Source of the DNA: an uncultured Eubacteriales bacterium
Lineage (GTDB): Bacteria; Bacillota; Clostridia; Oscillospirales; Butyricicoccaceae
Direction: 5' to 3'
Length of the DNA: 22,044 bases
Assembly (NCBI GenBank): GCA_934395135.1
Contig: CAKRRK010000021.1
Location: 1 to 22,044 of the forward strand
Shown: positions 1 to 8,281 of the stretch, piece by piece
Numbering within the stretch: position 1 is the stretch's first letter
Layout: each line of letters opens with the position of its first letter
Notes under the pieces: generated by a model
Told to the model about the DNA's origin: nothing
The model's input: the letters and a program-made list of their open reading frames with translations, nothing else
Database searches by the model: none
Position numbers and translations under genes: made by a program

Positions 1-1
1 G

Positions 2-2269
2 GGCACGGTGATCGAGGCGTCTATGCTGGACGAAAACCGCAATAACTACATTGCAGGGATTTATATCAAAGGCCAGACGGTTGGATTGTGCTTTGCAGAT
101 GTTTCCACGGGGGAAATGTATGCCACTGCGTTTCTCGATAAAAATCCTACGCAGCATGTCATCAACGAGGTCGGCCGGTTTGTGCCAAGCGAGTTGGTGC
201 TGGGCTGCGACGCGGTGCGTAACCGGGCGCTGCGGGAATTTTTGACCGAGCGACTCTCCTGCAACGTGGAAGAAGAAGCGGAATGGGCGTTTGAGGAGGA
301 ATACGGCCGTACCCGCATTGCCGAAGTGTTTGACGGGCTGGATTTTGAACTGGAAGGCCTGAATGAAAATCCAGCCGCTATCTGCGCGGCAGGCGGTCTT
401 ATTACCTATCTGAAAGACGGACAGATGTGCAATCTCGGCAATATGAATGTGCTGAGTGTTTATCAGCAGGGCCAGTTTATGGATTTGGATATTGCCGCAC
501 GGCGCAATCTGGAGCTGTGTGAAACGATGCGGGCCAAGGAGAAAAAAGGAAGTCTTCTGTGGGTACTGGATCGGACCAGGACGTCTATGGGCGCCCGGCT
601 GCTACGGCAATGGATTGAAAAGCCGCTGGTAAACCCGGTGCAGATCAAAAAGCGGCAGACTGCCGTGCTGGAACTGAAAAGCAACCTTCTTTGCCGGGAT
701 GAACTGATGGAAGCGCTGTCCCGGGTGTTTGATATGGAACGGATTATTTCCCGTATTATCAGCGGCACAGCAAACTGCCGTGATTTGCGTTCCCTGCACA
801 GCGCCATTACAAATCTCCCCAGTCTGAAAGAAAAAACCCAAGGTCTTGCCGCACCGCTTCTGCAGGAAATTCATCAGCGGATTGACTTGCTTGCGGACAT
901 TGAAACCATCATTGAAGCCGGCATTGTGCCGGATCCGCCGTTTTCTGTGCGGGAAGGCGGTTTCATCCGGGCGGGATACAGCCGGGAAGTGGACGAACTG
1001 CGGGACATTACAGCTGGCGGAAAAGATAAAATTGCGGAAATTGAAACAAAGGAACGACAAAAATTCAACGTAAAAGGCCTGAAAGTGGGATATAATCGGG
1101 TGTTTGGCTATTATATTGAAGTGCCGAAATCCTATACCGGCAGCATTCCGCCGGAATATGTGCGCAAGCAGACCCTCACCAATTGTGAACGGTATATTAC
1201 CGACGAACTGAAGGCGTATGAAAACACTGTGCTGGGTGCCCAGGACAAACTTACCGCCCTGGAATACGAGCTGTTTTGTGAAATTCGCAAGCAAATCGGG
1301 ATGCAGGTGAGCCGGGTGCAAAAAACGGCGCAGGCGGTGTCCAATCTGGACGTGCTGTGCTCTCTTGCAGAAGTCGGAGATAAAAATCACTATACTATGC
1401 CGGAGGTGGATTTCTCTTCCCGGATTGAAATTCGGGAGGGCAGGCACCCGGTGGTGGAACAGATGCTGCGGGACAGCTTGTTTATTCCCAACGATACCGG
1501 CTTGGACGGCGGCGAAAATCGCGTTGCAATCATTACAGGACCGAATATGGCCGGGAAATCCACCTATATGCGTCAGGTTGCTTTGATCACTCTGATGGCG
1601 CAGATGGGCAGCCTTGTGCCGGCAAAGTCCGCCACCATTGGCATTGCCGACCGGATTTTTACCAGAGTAGGGGCGTCTGATGATTTGTCCAGCGGGAAAT
1701 CCACCTTTATGGTAGAAATGAGCGAAGTAGCGGATATTCTGAAAAATGCCACCCACAATAGTTTGATTATTTTAGACGAAATCGGACGGGGGACTTCCAC
1801 CTATGACGGGATGGCCATAGCCCGGTCAGTCATTGAATATGTGGCGGATACCAAGCGGATTGGCGCCCGCACCCTGTTTGCCACGCATTATCACGAGCTG
1901 ACTGCGCTGGAAGGCCAGATGGAAGGTGTAAAAAACTACAGCATTGCCGCCAAAAAGCGGGGTGACGACATTATTTTTCTGCGAAAAATTGTTCGGGGCG
2001 GCGCAGATGACAGCTATGGCATTGAAGTGGCAAAACTTGCGGGCGTGCCGGAGAAAGTGATCCGGCGGGCCAAACGCATTTTGGCCGATCTGGAACAAAG
2101 CGCACCGGAAATTCCGGTGCGGGCCATACCGGAACAGGAAGAGGCGCAGGTGTCCATGCGGGATGTGGAATCCTCCGCTGTTGCGGAACGACTCCGGGCG
2201 CTGGACGTCAATACCCTGACGCCCATTGAAGCCCTGAACGCCATTTATGAACTGCAAAAACTGATTTAG
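2..2269 (+). CDS. mutS: DNA mismatch repair protein MutS (5'-truncated by window edge)
   Basis: MutS binds mismatches and small loops in DNA as an ATP-dependent clamp and recruits MutL. The window holds 755 residues. The reading frame is open to the left edge and the first residues (GTVIEASMLDE) match the stretch that normally lies about 115-120 residues into MutS, so the GTG at position 8 is an internal Val codon and not the start. The N-terminal mismatch-reading domain with the Phe-x-Glu motif is therefore off-window. Visible are the connector and lever domains, the Walker A motif GPNMAGKST (about 1538-1564), the signature after SSGKSTFMVEM, the Walker B LIILDEIGRGTS (about 1760-1796), the ATPase His in TLFATHYHEL, and the C-terminal helix-turn-helix region ending ALNAIYELQKLI. 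mutL follows 67 bp downstream on the same strand. Family assignment is certain. Confidence 0.98.
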   Translation, partial: GTVIEASMLDENRNNYIAGIYIKGQTVGLCFADVSTGEMYATAFLDKNPTQHVINEVGRFVPSELVLGCDAVRNRALREFLTERLSCNVEEEAEWAFEEEYGRTRIAEVFDGLDFELEGLNENPAAICAAGGLITYLKDGQMCNLGNMNVLSVYQQGQFMDLDIAARRNLELCETMRAKEKKGSLLWVLDRTRTSMGARLLRQWIEKPLVNPVQIKKRQTAVLELKSNLLCRDELMEALSRVFDMERIISRIISGTANCRDLRSLHSAITNLPSLKEKTQGLAAPLLQEIHQRIDLLADIETIIEAGIVPDPPFSVREGGFIRAGYSREVDELRDITAGGKDKIAEIETKERQKFNVKGLKVGYNRVFGYYIEVPKSYTGSIPPEYVRKQTLTNCERYITDELKAYENTVLGAQDKLTALEYELFCEIRKQIGMQVSRVQKTAQAVSNLDVLCSLAEVGDKNHYTMPEVDFSSRIEIREGRHPVVEQMLRDSLFIPNDTGLDGGENRVAIITGPNMAGKSTYMRQVALITLMAQMGSLVPAKSATIGIADRIFTRVGASDDLSSGKSTFMVEMSEVADILKNATHNSLIILDEIGRGTSTYDGMAIARSVIEYVADTKRIGARTLFATHYHELTALEGQMEGVKNYSIAAKKRGDDIIFLRKIVRGGADDSYGIEVAKLAGVPEKVIRRAKRILADLEQSAPEIPVRAIPEQEEAQVSMRDVESSAVAERLRALDVNTLTPIEALNAIYELQKLI

Positions 2270-2336
2270 ACCGAAAAAACAGCCCATGCGGCGGGAAAGT
2301 CCTGCTGCAGGAATTGTTTAAAAGGAGGTGGATGGC

Positions 2337-4268
2337 ATGGGAGAAATCAGAAAGCTTACCAGACAGGTTTCCGAACTCATTGCCGCGGGGGAAGTGGTGG
2401 AACGGCCGGCCTCCGTTGCAAAGGAACTGGTGGAAAACGCCATTGACGCTGGGGCGACAGAAATCACAGTGGAAATAGAACACGGCGGGATTTCGTATTT
2501 CCGCATTACAGACAACGGAACGGGAATGTCACCGGAAGACGCCGTCGCAGCGTTTGAACGCCATGCCACCAGCAAAATCCGTACAAAGGAGGATCTGCTG
2601 CGCATTGGCACGCTGGGGTTTCGGGGAGAAGCACTTGCCGCGATCGCGGCGGTTTCCAGAATGACGCTGTTTACCAAGCGGCGGGAAGACTTTTCCGGCG
2701 TTTCAGTGGAAATGGAAGGCGGCGAACTGCAGTCCAGCGCCGAGGCCGGCTGCCCGGACGGCACAACGTTTATCGTGCGGGATATTTTTTTCAATACGCC
2801 GGCGCGGATGAAGTTTCTGAAAAAGGATTTCACGGAAGCTGGCTATGTGCTTGGCGTAGTCCAGAGAGCGGCCCTCAGCCATCCGGAAATCGCGTTTCAA
2901 TGCATCAGAGACGGAAAAACTGTTTTTGCCTCCCCGGGCAGCGGGGAATTGTTCGGCGCGGTATATAGCGTGTTTGGACGGGAACTGGCGCAGAATCTGG
3001 AACCGGCTCCGGAAATAACGCAAAACGGCGTCACGGTTTCCGGATATATATCCAAGCCTTTTGCGCCCCGCTCCAACCGGAGTATGCAGTACTTTTTTGT
3101 CAACGGCAGATATATTAAATCCGTTGTGGTGCAGGCGGCAATGGAGGAAAGCTATCGCAACAAAATAATCAGCGGAAAATATCCGTACGGCGTGTTATGC
3201 ATCACGCTGCCGCTGGACATGGTGGATGTCAATGTGCATCCGGCCAAAACAGAAGTGAAATTCGCCCGGGAACGGGAAGTGTTCAGCGCAGTTTACAGCT
3301 GCTGCAAAAACGCACTGGAAAAGGGGGAAAACATCCCGGATATTGATGCGAAAGAGCACCGGCCTTTGCGTTCTTTTCGGGAGGATACCGTAACAAAAGC
3401 GCAGGAAACTATGCCGGTTTCCAGCGGTGCCGGCCGCTACGAAACAGCAGGGATGCCGGGAGAGCCGATAACGGCGAAGCAAAGCTCCAGGTTTTCGGAA
3501 AGGGCTGCCGCTCCGGCTTACCGCCCGGATGTGTTTGCAGAGGAAAGCTTGGAGCTGTATTCTCCAAAGAGCCGGCTTGGCGGGAAGAGCCGGCCGGAGC
3601 CTGCGGAGGCTCTGGACTTGCCGGAAATTTGCAGCGTCCCGACCGCGGAGGAAAGGCCGCTGCCCGCCAATTCGGATCAGACCAGGGAAAACGATCTGTC
3701 TATGGCGGCCCGCGCGATTGGTGAATGCTTCCATACGTATATTTTAGCGGAAGATTCCAACGGACTGCTTCTGATTGATAAGCATGCGGCGCATGAAAGG
3801 ATGCTGTTTAATACCCTGCGGCGGCAGGAAGTCCCTTCGGTGCAGACGTTGCTGTCGCCGGCCGTCGTGACATTGTCCAAAGAAGAAACATCGGCGCTTT
3901 GCGCAAACCTTGCGGAGGTGCGGCAGACCGGATTTGATCTGGAATCTTTTGGGGAAAACAGCTTTATTATCCGGGGGATTCCGGCCTATCTGGACCGCGG
4001 CGATTTGGACGATGTGATTTCCGACATTGCAGGCAGGCTGCTGTGCGGCAAACCAGGGGTTCCGGATCAGCTGGATGATTTTTATCACTCCATCGCCTGC
4101 AAGGCGGCGATCAAAGGCGGGCAGAGTACGTCTTTGATGGAAATGCAGTCTCTGTGTGACCGGGTGCTTTCCGATCCGGAGGTGATGGCCTGTCCCCATG
4201 GCAGGCCGGTGGTTGTACGGCTGACAAAATATGAGCTTGATAAATTGTTTAAAAGGGTAAATCAGTGA
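2337..4268 (+). CDS. mutL: DNA mismatch repair protein MutL
   Basis: MutL (643 residues) couples MutS mismatch recognition to strand removal. The N-terminal GHKL ATPase is clear: ELVENAIDAGA, DNGTGM and TLGFRGEAL are ATP-binding motifs I-III. A variable Pro/Ser/Glu-rich linker (about residues 350-460) joins it to the C-terminal dimerisation/endonuclease domain with ACKAAIKGG and the metal-site CPHGRP. In the endonuclease motif, normally DQHA(X)2E(X)4E, this protein reads DKHAAHERMLFN (residues 481-492), so Q is K and the last E is N. I chose ATG 2337 because AAAGGAGG (2321-2328) ends 8 bases upstream; the in-frame GTG at 2328 lies inside that site. The stop overlaps the ATG of miaA by one base (TGATG), which suggests translational coupling. 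Confidence 0.97.
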   Translation: MGEIRKLTRQVSELIAAGEVVERPASVAKELVENAIDAGATEITVEIEHGGISYFRITDNGTGMSPEDAVAAFERHATSKIRTKEDLLRIGTLGFRGEALAAIAAVSRMTLFTKRREDFSGVSVEMEGGELQSSAEAGCPDGTTFIVRDIFFNTPARMKFLKKDFTEAGYVLGVVQRAALSHPEIAFQCIRDGKTVFASPGSGELFGAVYSVFGRELAQNLEPAPEITQNGVTVSGYISKPFAPRSNRSMQYFFVNGRYIKSVVVQAAMEESYRNKIISGKYPYGVLCITLPLDMVDVNVHPAKTEVKFAREREVFSAVYSCCKNALEKGENIPDIDAKEHRPLRSFREDTVTKAQETMPVSSGAGRYETAGMPGEPITAKQSSRFSERAAAPAYRPDVFAEESLELYSPKSRLGGKSRPEPAEALDLPEICSVPTAEERPLPANSDQTRENDLSMAARAIGECFHTYILAEDSNGLLLIDKHAAHERMLFNTLRRQEVPSVQTLLSPAVVTLSKEETSALCANLAEVRQTGFDLESFGENSFIIRGIPAYLDRGDLDDVISDIAGRLLCGKPGVPDQLDDFYHSIACKAAIKGGQSTSLMEMQSLCDRVLSDPEVMACPHGRPVVVRLTKYELDKLFKRVNQ

Positions 4269-5209
4269 TGAAGCAAACAATTATCACCGTAGAAGGGCCG
4301 ACCGCTTCGGGAAAGACGGCGCTTTCAGTGGCATTGGCAAAAATTTTGCGCACGGAAGTTATTTCCGCGGATTCCATGCAGATTTACCGCCATATGGACA
4401 TTGGAACGGCAAAACCCACTGCGGAGGAAATCCAAGGGGTTCCGCATCATATGCTGGATATTTGCGAACCTTGGGAAACGTTTTCTGTGGCGAAATATGT
4501 GTCCCTTGCAGACGCTGCGGCGCAGGATATCCTGCGCCGGGGAAAAATCCCCATTGTCTCCGGCGGCACGGGACTTTATGTAAATGCCCTGCTGGAGGGA
4601 AATATCTTTTCCGGAGAGGAAACGGACGTCGCTTATCGGGAAACGCTGAAAAAACTTTATGAGGAACGCGGCGCGGAATATTTGTTTCAGCTGCTGAAAC
4701 AGGTGGATCCGGAAAGCGGAAAAACATTGCACCCAAACAATGTAAAACGGGTTATTCGGGCGCTGGAGGTATATCAGCAGACCGGAAAAACGATTGGCGA
4801 ACTGAACCGGAGCCATAAACGGAGCGAACCGAAATATCAGGCCGTGCGGCTGGCGGTCTGTCCGGCAGACCGGGAATACCTTTATGAAAGAATTAACCGG
4901 CGGGTGGATCAAATGGTGGAAGCCGGCCTGCTTTTGGAGACAGAGACGCTGCTTCAAAAAGGGTTACTGCAGCAGACAGCCGGACAGGCGATTGCATACA
5001 AGGAACTGCTCCCTTATTTCCATGGAGAAGCTCCGCTGGAGGACTGCCTGGAAAAACTCCGGCAGAGGTCCAGAAACTATGCCAAGCGGCAGTTAACTTG
5101 GCTGCGGCGGGAGAAGGACATCCATTGGATCTATTATCAGCGAAGGGATGAATTTCGAGACATTTTAAACAGTTCGACAGAATATCTGAAAGAAAAAGGT
5201 GTAATATAA
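4268..5209 (+). CDS. miaA: tRNA dimethylallyltransferase MiaA
   Basis: MiaA (313 residues) transfers a dimethylallyl group to the N6 of adenosine 37 in tRNAs that read UNN codons. The P-loop GPTASGKT lies at residues 10-17. The substrate-binding DSMQIYR, the GTAKPT stretch, VPHHMLD and SGGTGLYV motifs follow, and the C-terminal half has NNVKRVIRALE and the RNYAKRQLTWLRR stretch that contacts the tRNA anticodon loop. Length fits the family. ATG 4268 shares one base with the mutL stop; a GTG three bases earlier (4265) is the alternative start. The AAAAGGG upstream (about 4251-4257) is a modest ribosome binding site, so coupling to mutL translation is likely. The gene order mutL-miaA-hfq is common in bacteria. 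Confidence 0.97.
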   Translation: MKQTIITVEGPTASGKTALSVALAKILRTEVISADSMQIYRHMDIGTAKPTAEEIQGVPHHMLDICEPWETFSVAKYVSLADAAAQDILRRGKIPIVSGGTGLYVNALLEGNIFSGEETDVAYRETLKKLYEERGAEYLFQLLKQVDPESGKTLHPNNVKRVIRALEVYQQTGKTIGELNRSHKRSEPKYQAVRLAVCPADREYLYERINRRVDQMVEAGLLLETETLLQKGLLQQTAGQAIAYKELLPYFHGEAPLEDCLEKLRQRSRNYAKRQLTWLRREKDIHWIYYQRRDEFRDILNSSTEYLKEKGVI

Positions 5210-5239
5210 ATCTTACTGACAGACAGGAGGATTTATGCA

Positions 5240-5485
5240 ATGAAAACAGAACTCAATATGCAGGACACCTTTTTAAATATTGCAAGGCAGGAACGGAGGC
5301 CGGTTACTGTTTTTTTGATGAACGGTTTCCAGTTCCGGGGCCATATTACAGGCTTTGACAGCTTTGTTGTGCTGATGGATGTGGAAGGCAGACAGAATAT
5401 GATTTATAAGCATGCAATTTCCACCGTGATTCCTCAGGGCAACATCAGCTTGTTTCCAAAAAAAGGAGGGAAGGATACGGTATAG
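5240..5485 (+). CDS. hfq: RNA chaperone Hfq
   Basis: Hfq (81 residues) forms a ring-shaped hexamer that binds small RNAs and A/U-rich mRNA segments. The protein shows the complete Sm fold: the N-terminal helix ends in QDTFLNIARQ, Sm1 holds VTVFLMNGFQFRGHITGFD, and Sm2 holds the diagnostic YKHAIST (proximal-face RNA site). It has the short C-terminal tail typical of Gram-positive Hfq rather than the long tail of Escherichia coli. AGGAGG at 5225-5230 is 9 bases before ATG 5240; an out-of-frame ATG at 5235 stops at once. It lies 30 bp after miaA and 21 bp before the HlyD-like gene, so it is probably co-transcribed with them. Confidence 0.98.
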   Translation: MKTELNMQDTFLNIARQERRPVTVFLMNGFQFRGHITGFDSFVVLMDVEGRQNMIYKHAISTVIPQGNISLFPKKGGKDTV

Positions 5486-5506
5486 CGCCTGGAATACCAT
5501 AGGAGA

Positions 5507-6733
5507 ATGGAGCAAACGAAAAAACGAAAAAGGAAGAAAAGCGGCGGCAACACCATATTGCTTGTGTTGGCGTTTATTACGGCGGTATATCTGATTGTGC
5601 AGGTGGGAAATTCCCTGTCCACCCCCTATGAAACCGTAACGGCCCTTTATGTAACGGTCAACGACAGCATTTCCGCTTCCGGTTATTTTATCCGGGAAGA
5701 AACCGTCGTTCCGGGAACAGTATCCAATACAGTGGAATACACCGTGCAAAGCGGCGAAAAAGTACGCCGCGGCGAAGAACTTGCGGTAGAATATACGGAT
5801 GCGTCGACGTTTGAAGCCAGCAAGGAAATGATCGAGAAAAAGGAAACGCTGGCTCTGTTAGAAAGCGTTTCTCAGAATTTGGAGAGCCTGTCCGACGGCT
5901 CCAAGCTGGATCAGCTGATTACGATGCAAATGATGTCCATAAACGAAACCGTAGGGAAAGGAAATCTTGGCGCTGTGGCGGAACTGTCCGCCTATCTGCG
6001 GGAACTGATGCTGAAACGGAACCTTACGACCGAGGACAAGCCGCTGGTGGATGCAAAAATTGCAGAGACGGAAGAGGAAATCCGCGCGCTTGGCAATCAA
6101 ACCGGGGAAAAAATGAACAATATTTATGCAGAACAGGCGGGATATTTTTCGGAGGTAACCGACGGCTATGAGGAACTGCTGACGGTGGACAAAATCGATA
6201 CAATGACCGCAGGGGATTTGCTTGCCCTTTCGAAGCCAGCCCAGGCGGAAGATACGTCCATGGGGAAAATCATCGGCGATTTCTGCTGGTATTTTGCGAC
6301 AGTAGTATCCCCGGAGGACGCGGGAAAATATGAGACCGGAAGGACCTACCGGCTGCGGTTCGGGCAGATTGCGGAGGATATCCCTGCAACGCTTTACCGT
6401 GCGGCGGAGGATGAAAACGGTGTGCTGCTGGTGTTCCGGGGTATGGTATTCAACGAAGACCTTATTTCTATGCGCAACCAGAGCGTGGAAATTATCCAAA
6501 AGACCTACGAGGGCCTTAAGGTGCCGAAGGATGCCGTGCGCATGGAGGAAGACGTTGCGGGGGTTTACATTCTGACTGGTTCTATCAGCAAGTTCAAGGA
6601 AATTGAAGTGCTGTATGAGGACGATACATATTACATCATCAAAAAGGTCAATGGCACCAGCGCGGAAATTATTCCGGGGGATACCATTGTTGTGACATCA
6701 AAGGCGCTCAGCGACAAGAAGGTAGTAAAATGA
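5507..6733 (+). CDS. HlyD-like membrane-anchored protein of unknown role
   Basis: This 408-residue protein starts with a strongly basic stretch (KKRKRKK) and one membrane helix (about residues 15-35), so the rest should lie outside the membrane. The next segment (SISASGYFIREETVV, then SGEKVRRGEEL) resembles the lipoyl/barrel-sandwich half-motifs of HlyD/RND membrane-fusion proteins. A helical, charged region follows (about residues 100-215), then a beta-rich C-terminal part (from about VVSPEDAGKYETG) ending in ITGSISKFKEIEVLYED and GDTIVV, as in adaptor beta-barrels. No ABC permease or outer transporter is adjacent; the neighbours are hfq and yggS, with which it overlaps by 4 bases (ATGA). 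The start is awkward: AGGAG (5501-5505) is only one base before ATG 5507. No other in-frame ATG or GTG lies between the hfq stop and the membrane helix. The function is not known to me. Confidence 0.8.
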   Translation: MEQTKKRKRKKSGGNTILLVLAFITAVYLIVQVGNSLSTPYETVTALYVTVNDSISASGYFIREETVVPGTVSNTVEYTVQSGEKVRRGEELAVEYTDASTFEASKEMIEKKETLALLESVSQNLESLSDGSKLDQLITMQMMSINETVGKGNLGAVAELSAYLRELMLKRNLTTEDKPLVDAKIAETEEEIRALGNQTGEKMNNIYAEQAGYFSEVTDGYEELLTVDKIDTMTAGDLLALSKPAQAEDTSMGKIIGDFCWYFATVVSPEDAGKYETGRTYRLRFGQIAEDIPATLYRAAEDENGVLLVFRGMVFNEDLISMRNQSVEIIQKTYEGLKVPKDAVRMEEDVAGVYILTGSISKFKEIEVLYEDDTYYIIKKVNGTSAEIIPGDTIVVTSKALSDKKVVK

Positions 6734-7473
6734 CGGAAAAGATATTGGAAGAAAACATCAGGATCGTAAAAGAAAAGATTCGCCTGGCATGCAAGGCTGT
6801 GGGAAAGCGCGAAGAGGATGTGACGCTGGTGGCGGCGACAAAGATGAACGATGCGGAAACAGTATCCGCTGCCCTGCGGCTTGGCCTGGATGCAGCGGGA
6901 GAAAATCGGGTGCAGGAACTGCTGGAAAAGTATGAACAACATGCATACGGGGACAAGCCGCTGCACTTTATCGGCACATTGCAGAGCAATAAGGTGAAAT
7001 ATCTCATTGGCAAAACGGCACTCATCCAATCGGTTTCGTCGTTAAAACTTGCTTCGGTGATCGGGAAGGAAGCGGGGAAGCGCGGGAAAGTGCAGGATGT
7101 GCTCCTGGAAGTGAATATAGGGGAAGAATCTTCCAAAAGCGGATTTTTGTCCGGCGAAATTGCAGAGGCAGTGGAAATATGTGGAAGAATCCCCGGGATT
7201 TGTGTCAAAGGACTTATGACAATTCCACCAAAAGCATACGAAAAGGGAGAAAATAATCGGTACTTTGACAAAATGTATCAACTATTTGTTGACATATCGT
7301 CGAGAAAATACGATAATGTTAATATGAAGTATCTGTCAATGGGTATGAGCGATGACTATGAAGATGCGATTTTGCATGGGGCAAATATGGTCCGCGTCGG
7401 TACGGCCATATTCGGTCGGCGCCGGTATTCGGAGCAGAATGGTTCGGTTGGAAATAAAGGTTTAGGAGGATAA
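6730..7473 (+). CDS. yggS: YggS/YlmE family pyridoxal phosphate homeostasis protein
   Basis: Members of this family (PLPBP) bind pyridoxal 5'-phosphate on a single-domain alanine-racemase-like TIM barrel and help keep PLP and amino-acid pools balanced; no enzyme activity is established. The 247 residues contain the PLP lysine in LVAATKMN (Lys38), GENRVQE, the HFIGTLQSNKVKYL hallmark, LLEVNIGEESSKSGF, GLMTIPP and the phosphate-binding end LSMGMSDDYEDAI...VRVGTAIFG. The ATG overlaps the preceding stop as ATGA. sepF begins 7 bases after its stop, matching the ylmE-sepF order known from Bacillus division clusters. Confidence 0.96.
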   Translation: MTEKILEENIRIVKEKIRLACKAVGKREEDVTLVAATKMNDAETVSAALRLGLDAAGENRVQELLEKYEQHAYGDKPLHFIGTLQSNKVKYLIGKTALIQSVSSLKLASVIGKEAGKRGKVQDVLLEVNIGEESSKSGFLSGEIAEAVEICGRIPGICVKGLMTIPPKAYEKGENNRYFDKMYQLFVDISSRKYDNVNMKYLSMGMSDDYEDAILHGANMVRVGTAIFGRRRYSEQNGSVGNKGLGG

Positions 7474-7480
7474 AGGAAAG

Positions 7481-7915
7481 ATGGGATTTTTCAGCGACGT
7501 AAAAAACTGGATGCGCGGAGAAGAGGAAGAGGACGATTTTGAAGAGTTCGTTCCCAAACGCACGCAGACGGTGGAAGAATCGTTTGGACCATCCAGCGAA
7601 CAAAGAAGAAATAACAAAGTGGTAAACATCAACGCTACAACGCAGCTTGCCGTGGTGCTGGTGAAGCCGGAACGGTTTGAAAATGCGGCGGAAATCGCCG
7701 ATCATTTAAAAGAAAAGCGCACCGTAGTGATCAATTTGGAATCAACAAACAAGGACATAGCAAGAAGACTCATTGATTTTCTCAGCGGCGTTGCCTATGC
7801 CATCGAAGGGAAGATCAAAAAGGTTGCAAACAGTACATATATTATCACGCCGTATAATGTGGACATTATGGGCGATTTAATTGATGAACTCGAAAGCAAT
7901 GGATTGTATTTTTAG
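7481..7915 (+). CDS. sepF: Cell division protein SepF
   Basis: SepF is a membrane-binding protein that tethers FtsZ filaments and shapes the division septum in Gram-positive bacteria. The 144 residues show the expected layout: an amphipathic membrane-targeting N-terminus (MGFFSDVKNWM), a long acidic linker (EEEEDDFEEF), and the C-terminal SepF domain from about residue 50, with VVLVKPERFENAAEIADHL, VVINLESTNKDIARRLIDFLSG and the final YIITPYNVDI. AGGAGG at 7464-7469 and AAAGGAAAG at 7472-7480 lie just upstream of ATG 7481. It sits in the division cluster yggS-sepF-yggT-divIVA. Confidence 0.97.
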   Translation: MGFFSDVKNWMRGEEEEDDFEEFVPKRTQTVEESFGPSSEQRRNNKVVNINATTQLAVVLVKPERFENAAEIADHLKEKRTVVINLESTNKDIARRLIDFLSGVAYAIEGKIKKVANSTYIITPYNVDIMGDLIDELESNGLYF

Positions 7916-7939
7916 GCCGCATAGTGGAGGGATTACGAG

Positions 7940-8206
7940 TTGCCAGTAGTATATACAATTACCCTTGCCGTCCTCCGGATTTTGGAATTTATGATTTTTG
8001 CCCGAGCGATTTTATCATGGTTCCCGGCGGCGAGAGAGTCAGCAATCAGTAATTTTTTCTATGTTGCAACAGAACCTGTGATACAACCATTTCGGTCGCT
8101 TCTCAGCCATATCAGGGCACTGCAGGCAATCCCGTTGGATTTTTCAGTGTTGCTGGCGTTCCTTGCACTTGAAATCATCCAAGCTATGCTCTACAGTTTT
8201 TTGTAG
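7940..8206 (+). CDS. yggT: YggT/YlmG family membrane protein
   Basis: The 88 residues form two membrane helices (about 5-25 and 65-86) with the family signature RAILSWFP near residue 22 and TEPVIQPFRSLL in the loop between them. YggT/YlmG proteins are small integral membrane proteins encoded next to sepF in Gram-positive bacteria and conserved into plastids, with reported links to division or nucleoid distribution; the molecular role is unsettled. The start is TTG at 7940: GGAGGG (7926-7931) lies 8 bases upstream and there is no ATG before the first helix. The product ends 15 bases before a hairpin that separates it from divIVA. Confidence 0.93.
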   Translation: MPVVYTITLAVLRILEFMIFARAILSWFPAARESAISNFFYVATEPVIQPFRSLLSHIRALQAIPLDFSVLLAFLALEIIQAMLYSFL

Positions 8207-8221
8207 CGCACGGCATTGATT

Positions 8222-8246
8222 GGTCGGGTCAAAGACCCGACCTTTT
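8222..8246 (+). terminator. Hairpin between yggT and divIVA, possible weak terminator
   Basis: A perfect 9-bp GC-rich stem (GGTCGGGTC, loop AAA, GACCCGACC) is followed by only four T. The short T-tract and the lack of a recognisable promoter before divIVA suggest partial termination or an RNA-processing or stability element rather than a full stop. Confidence 0.55.
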
Positions 8247-8281
8247 GCGGTTCATAAAAATAGATATAGGAGGCATTGGGT

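Noticed and set aside
2328..2336. GTG at 2328 as mutL start.
   Set aside because: It lies inside the ribosome binding site AAAGGAGG; ATG 2337 has correct spacing and the usual MutL N-terminus.
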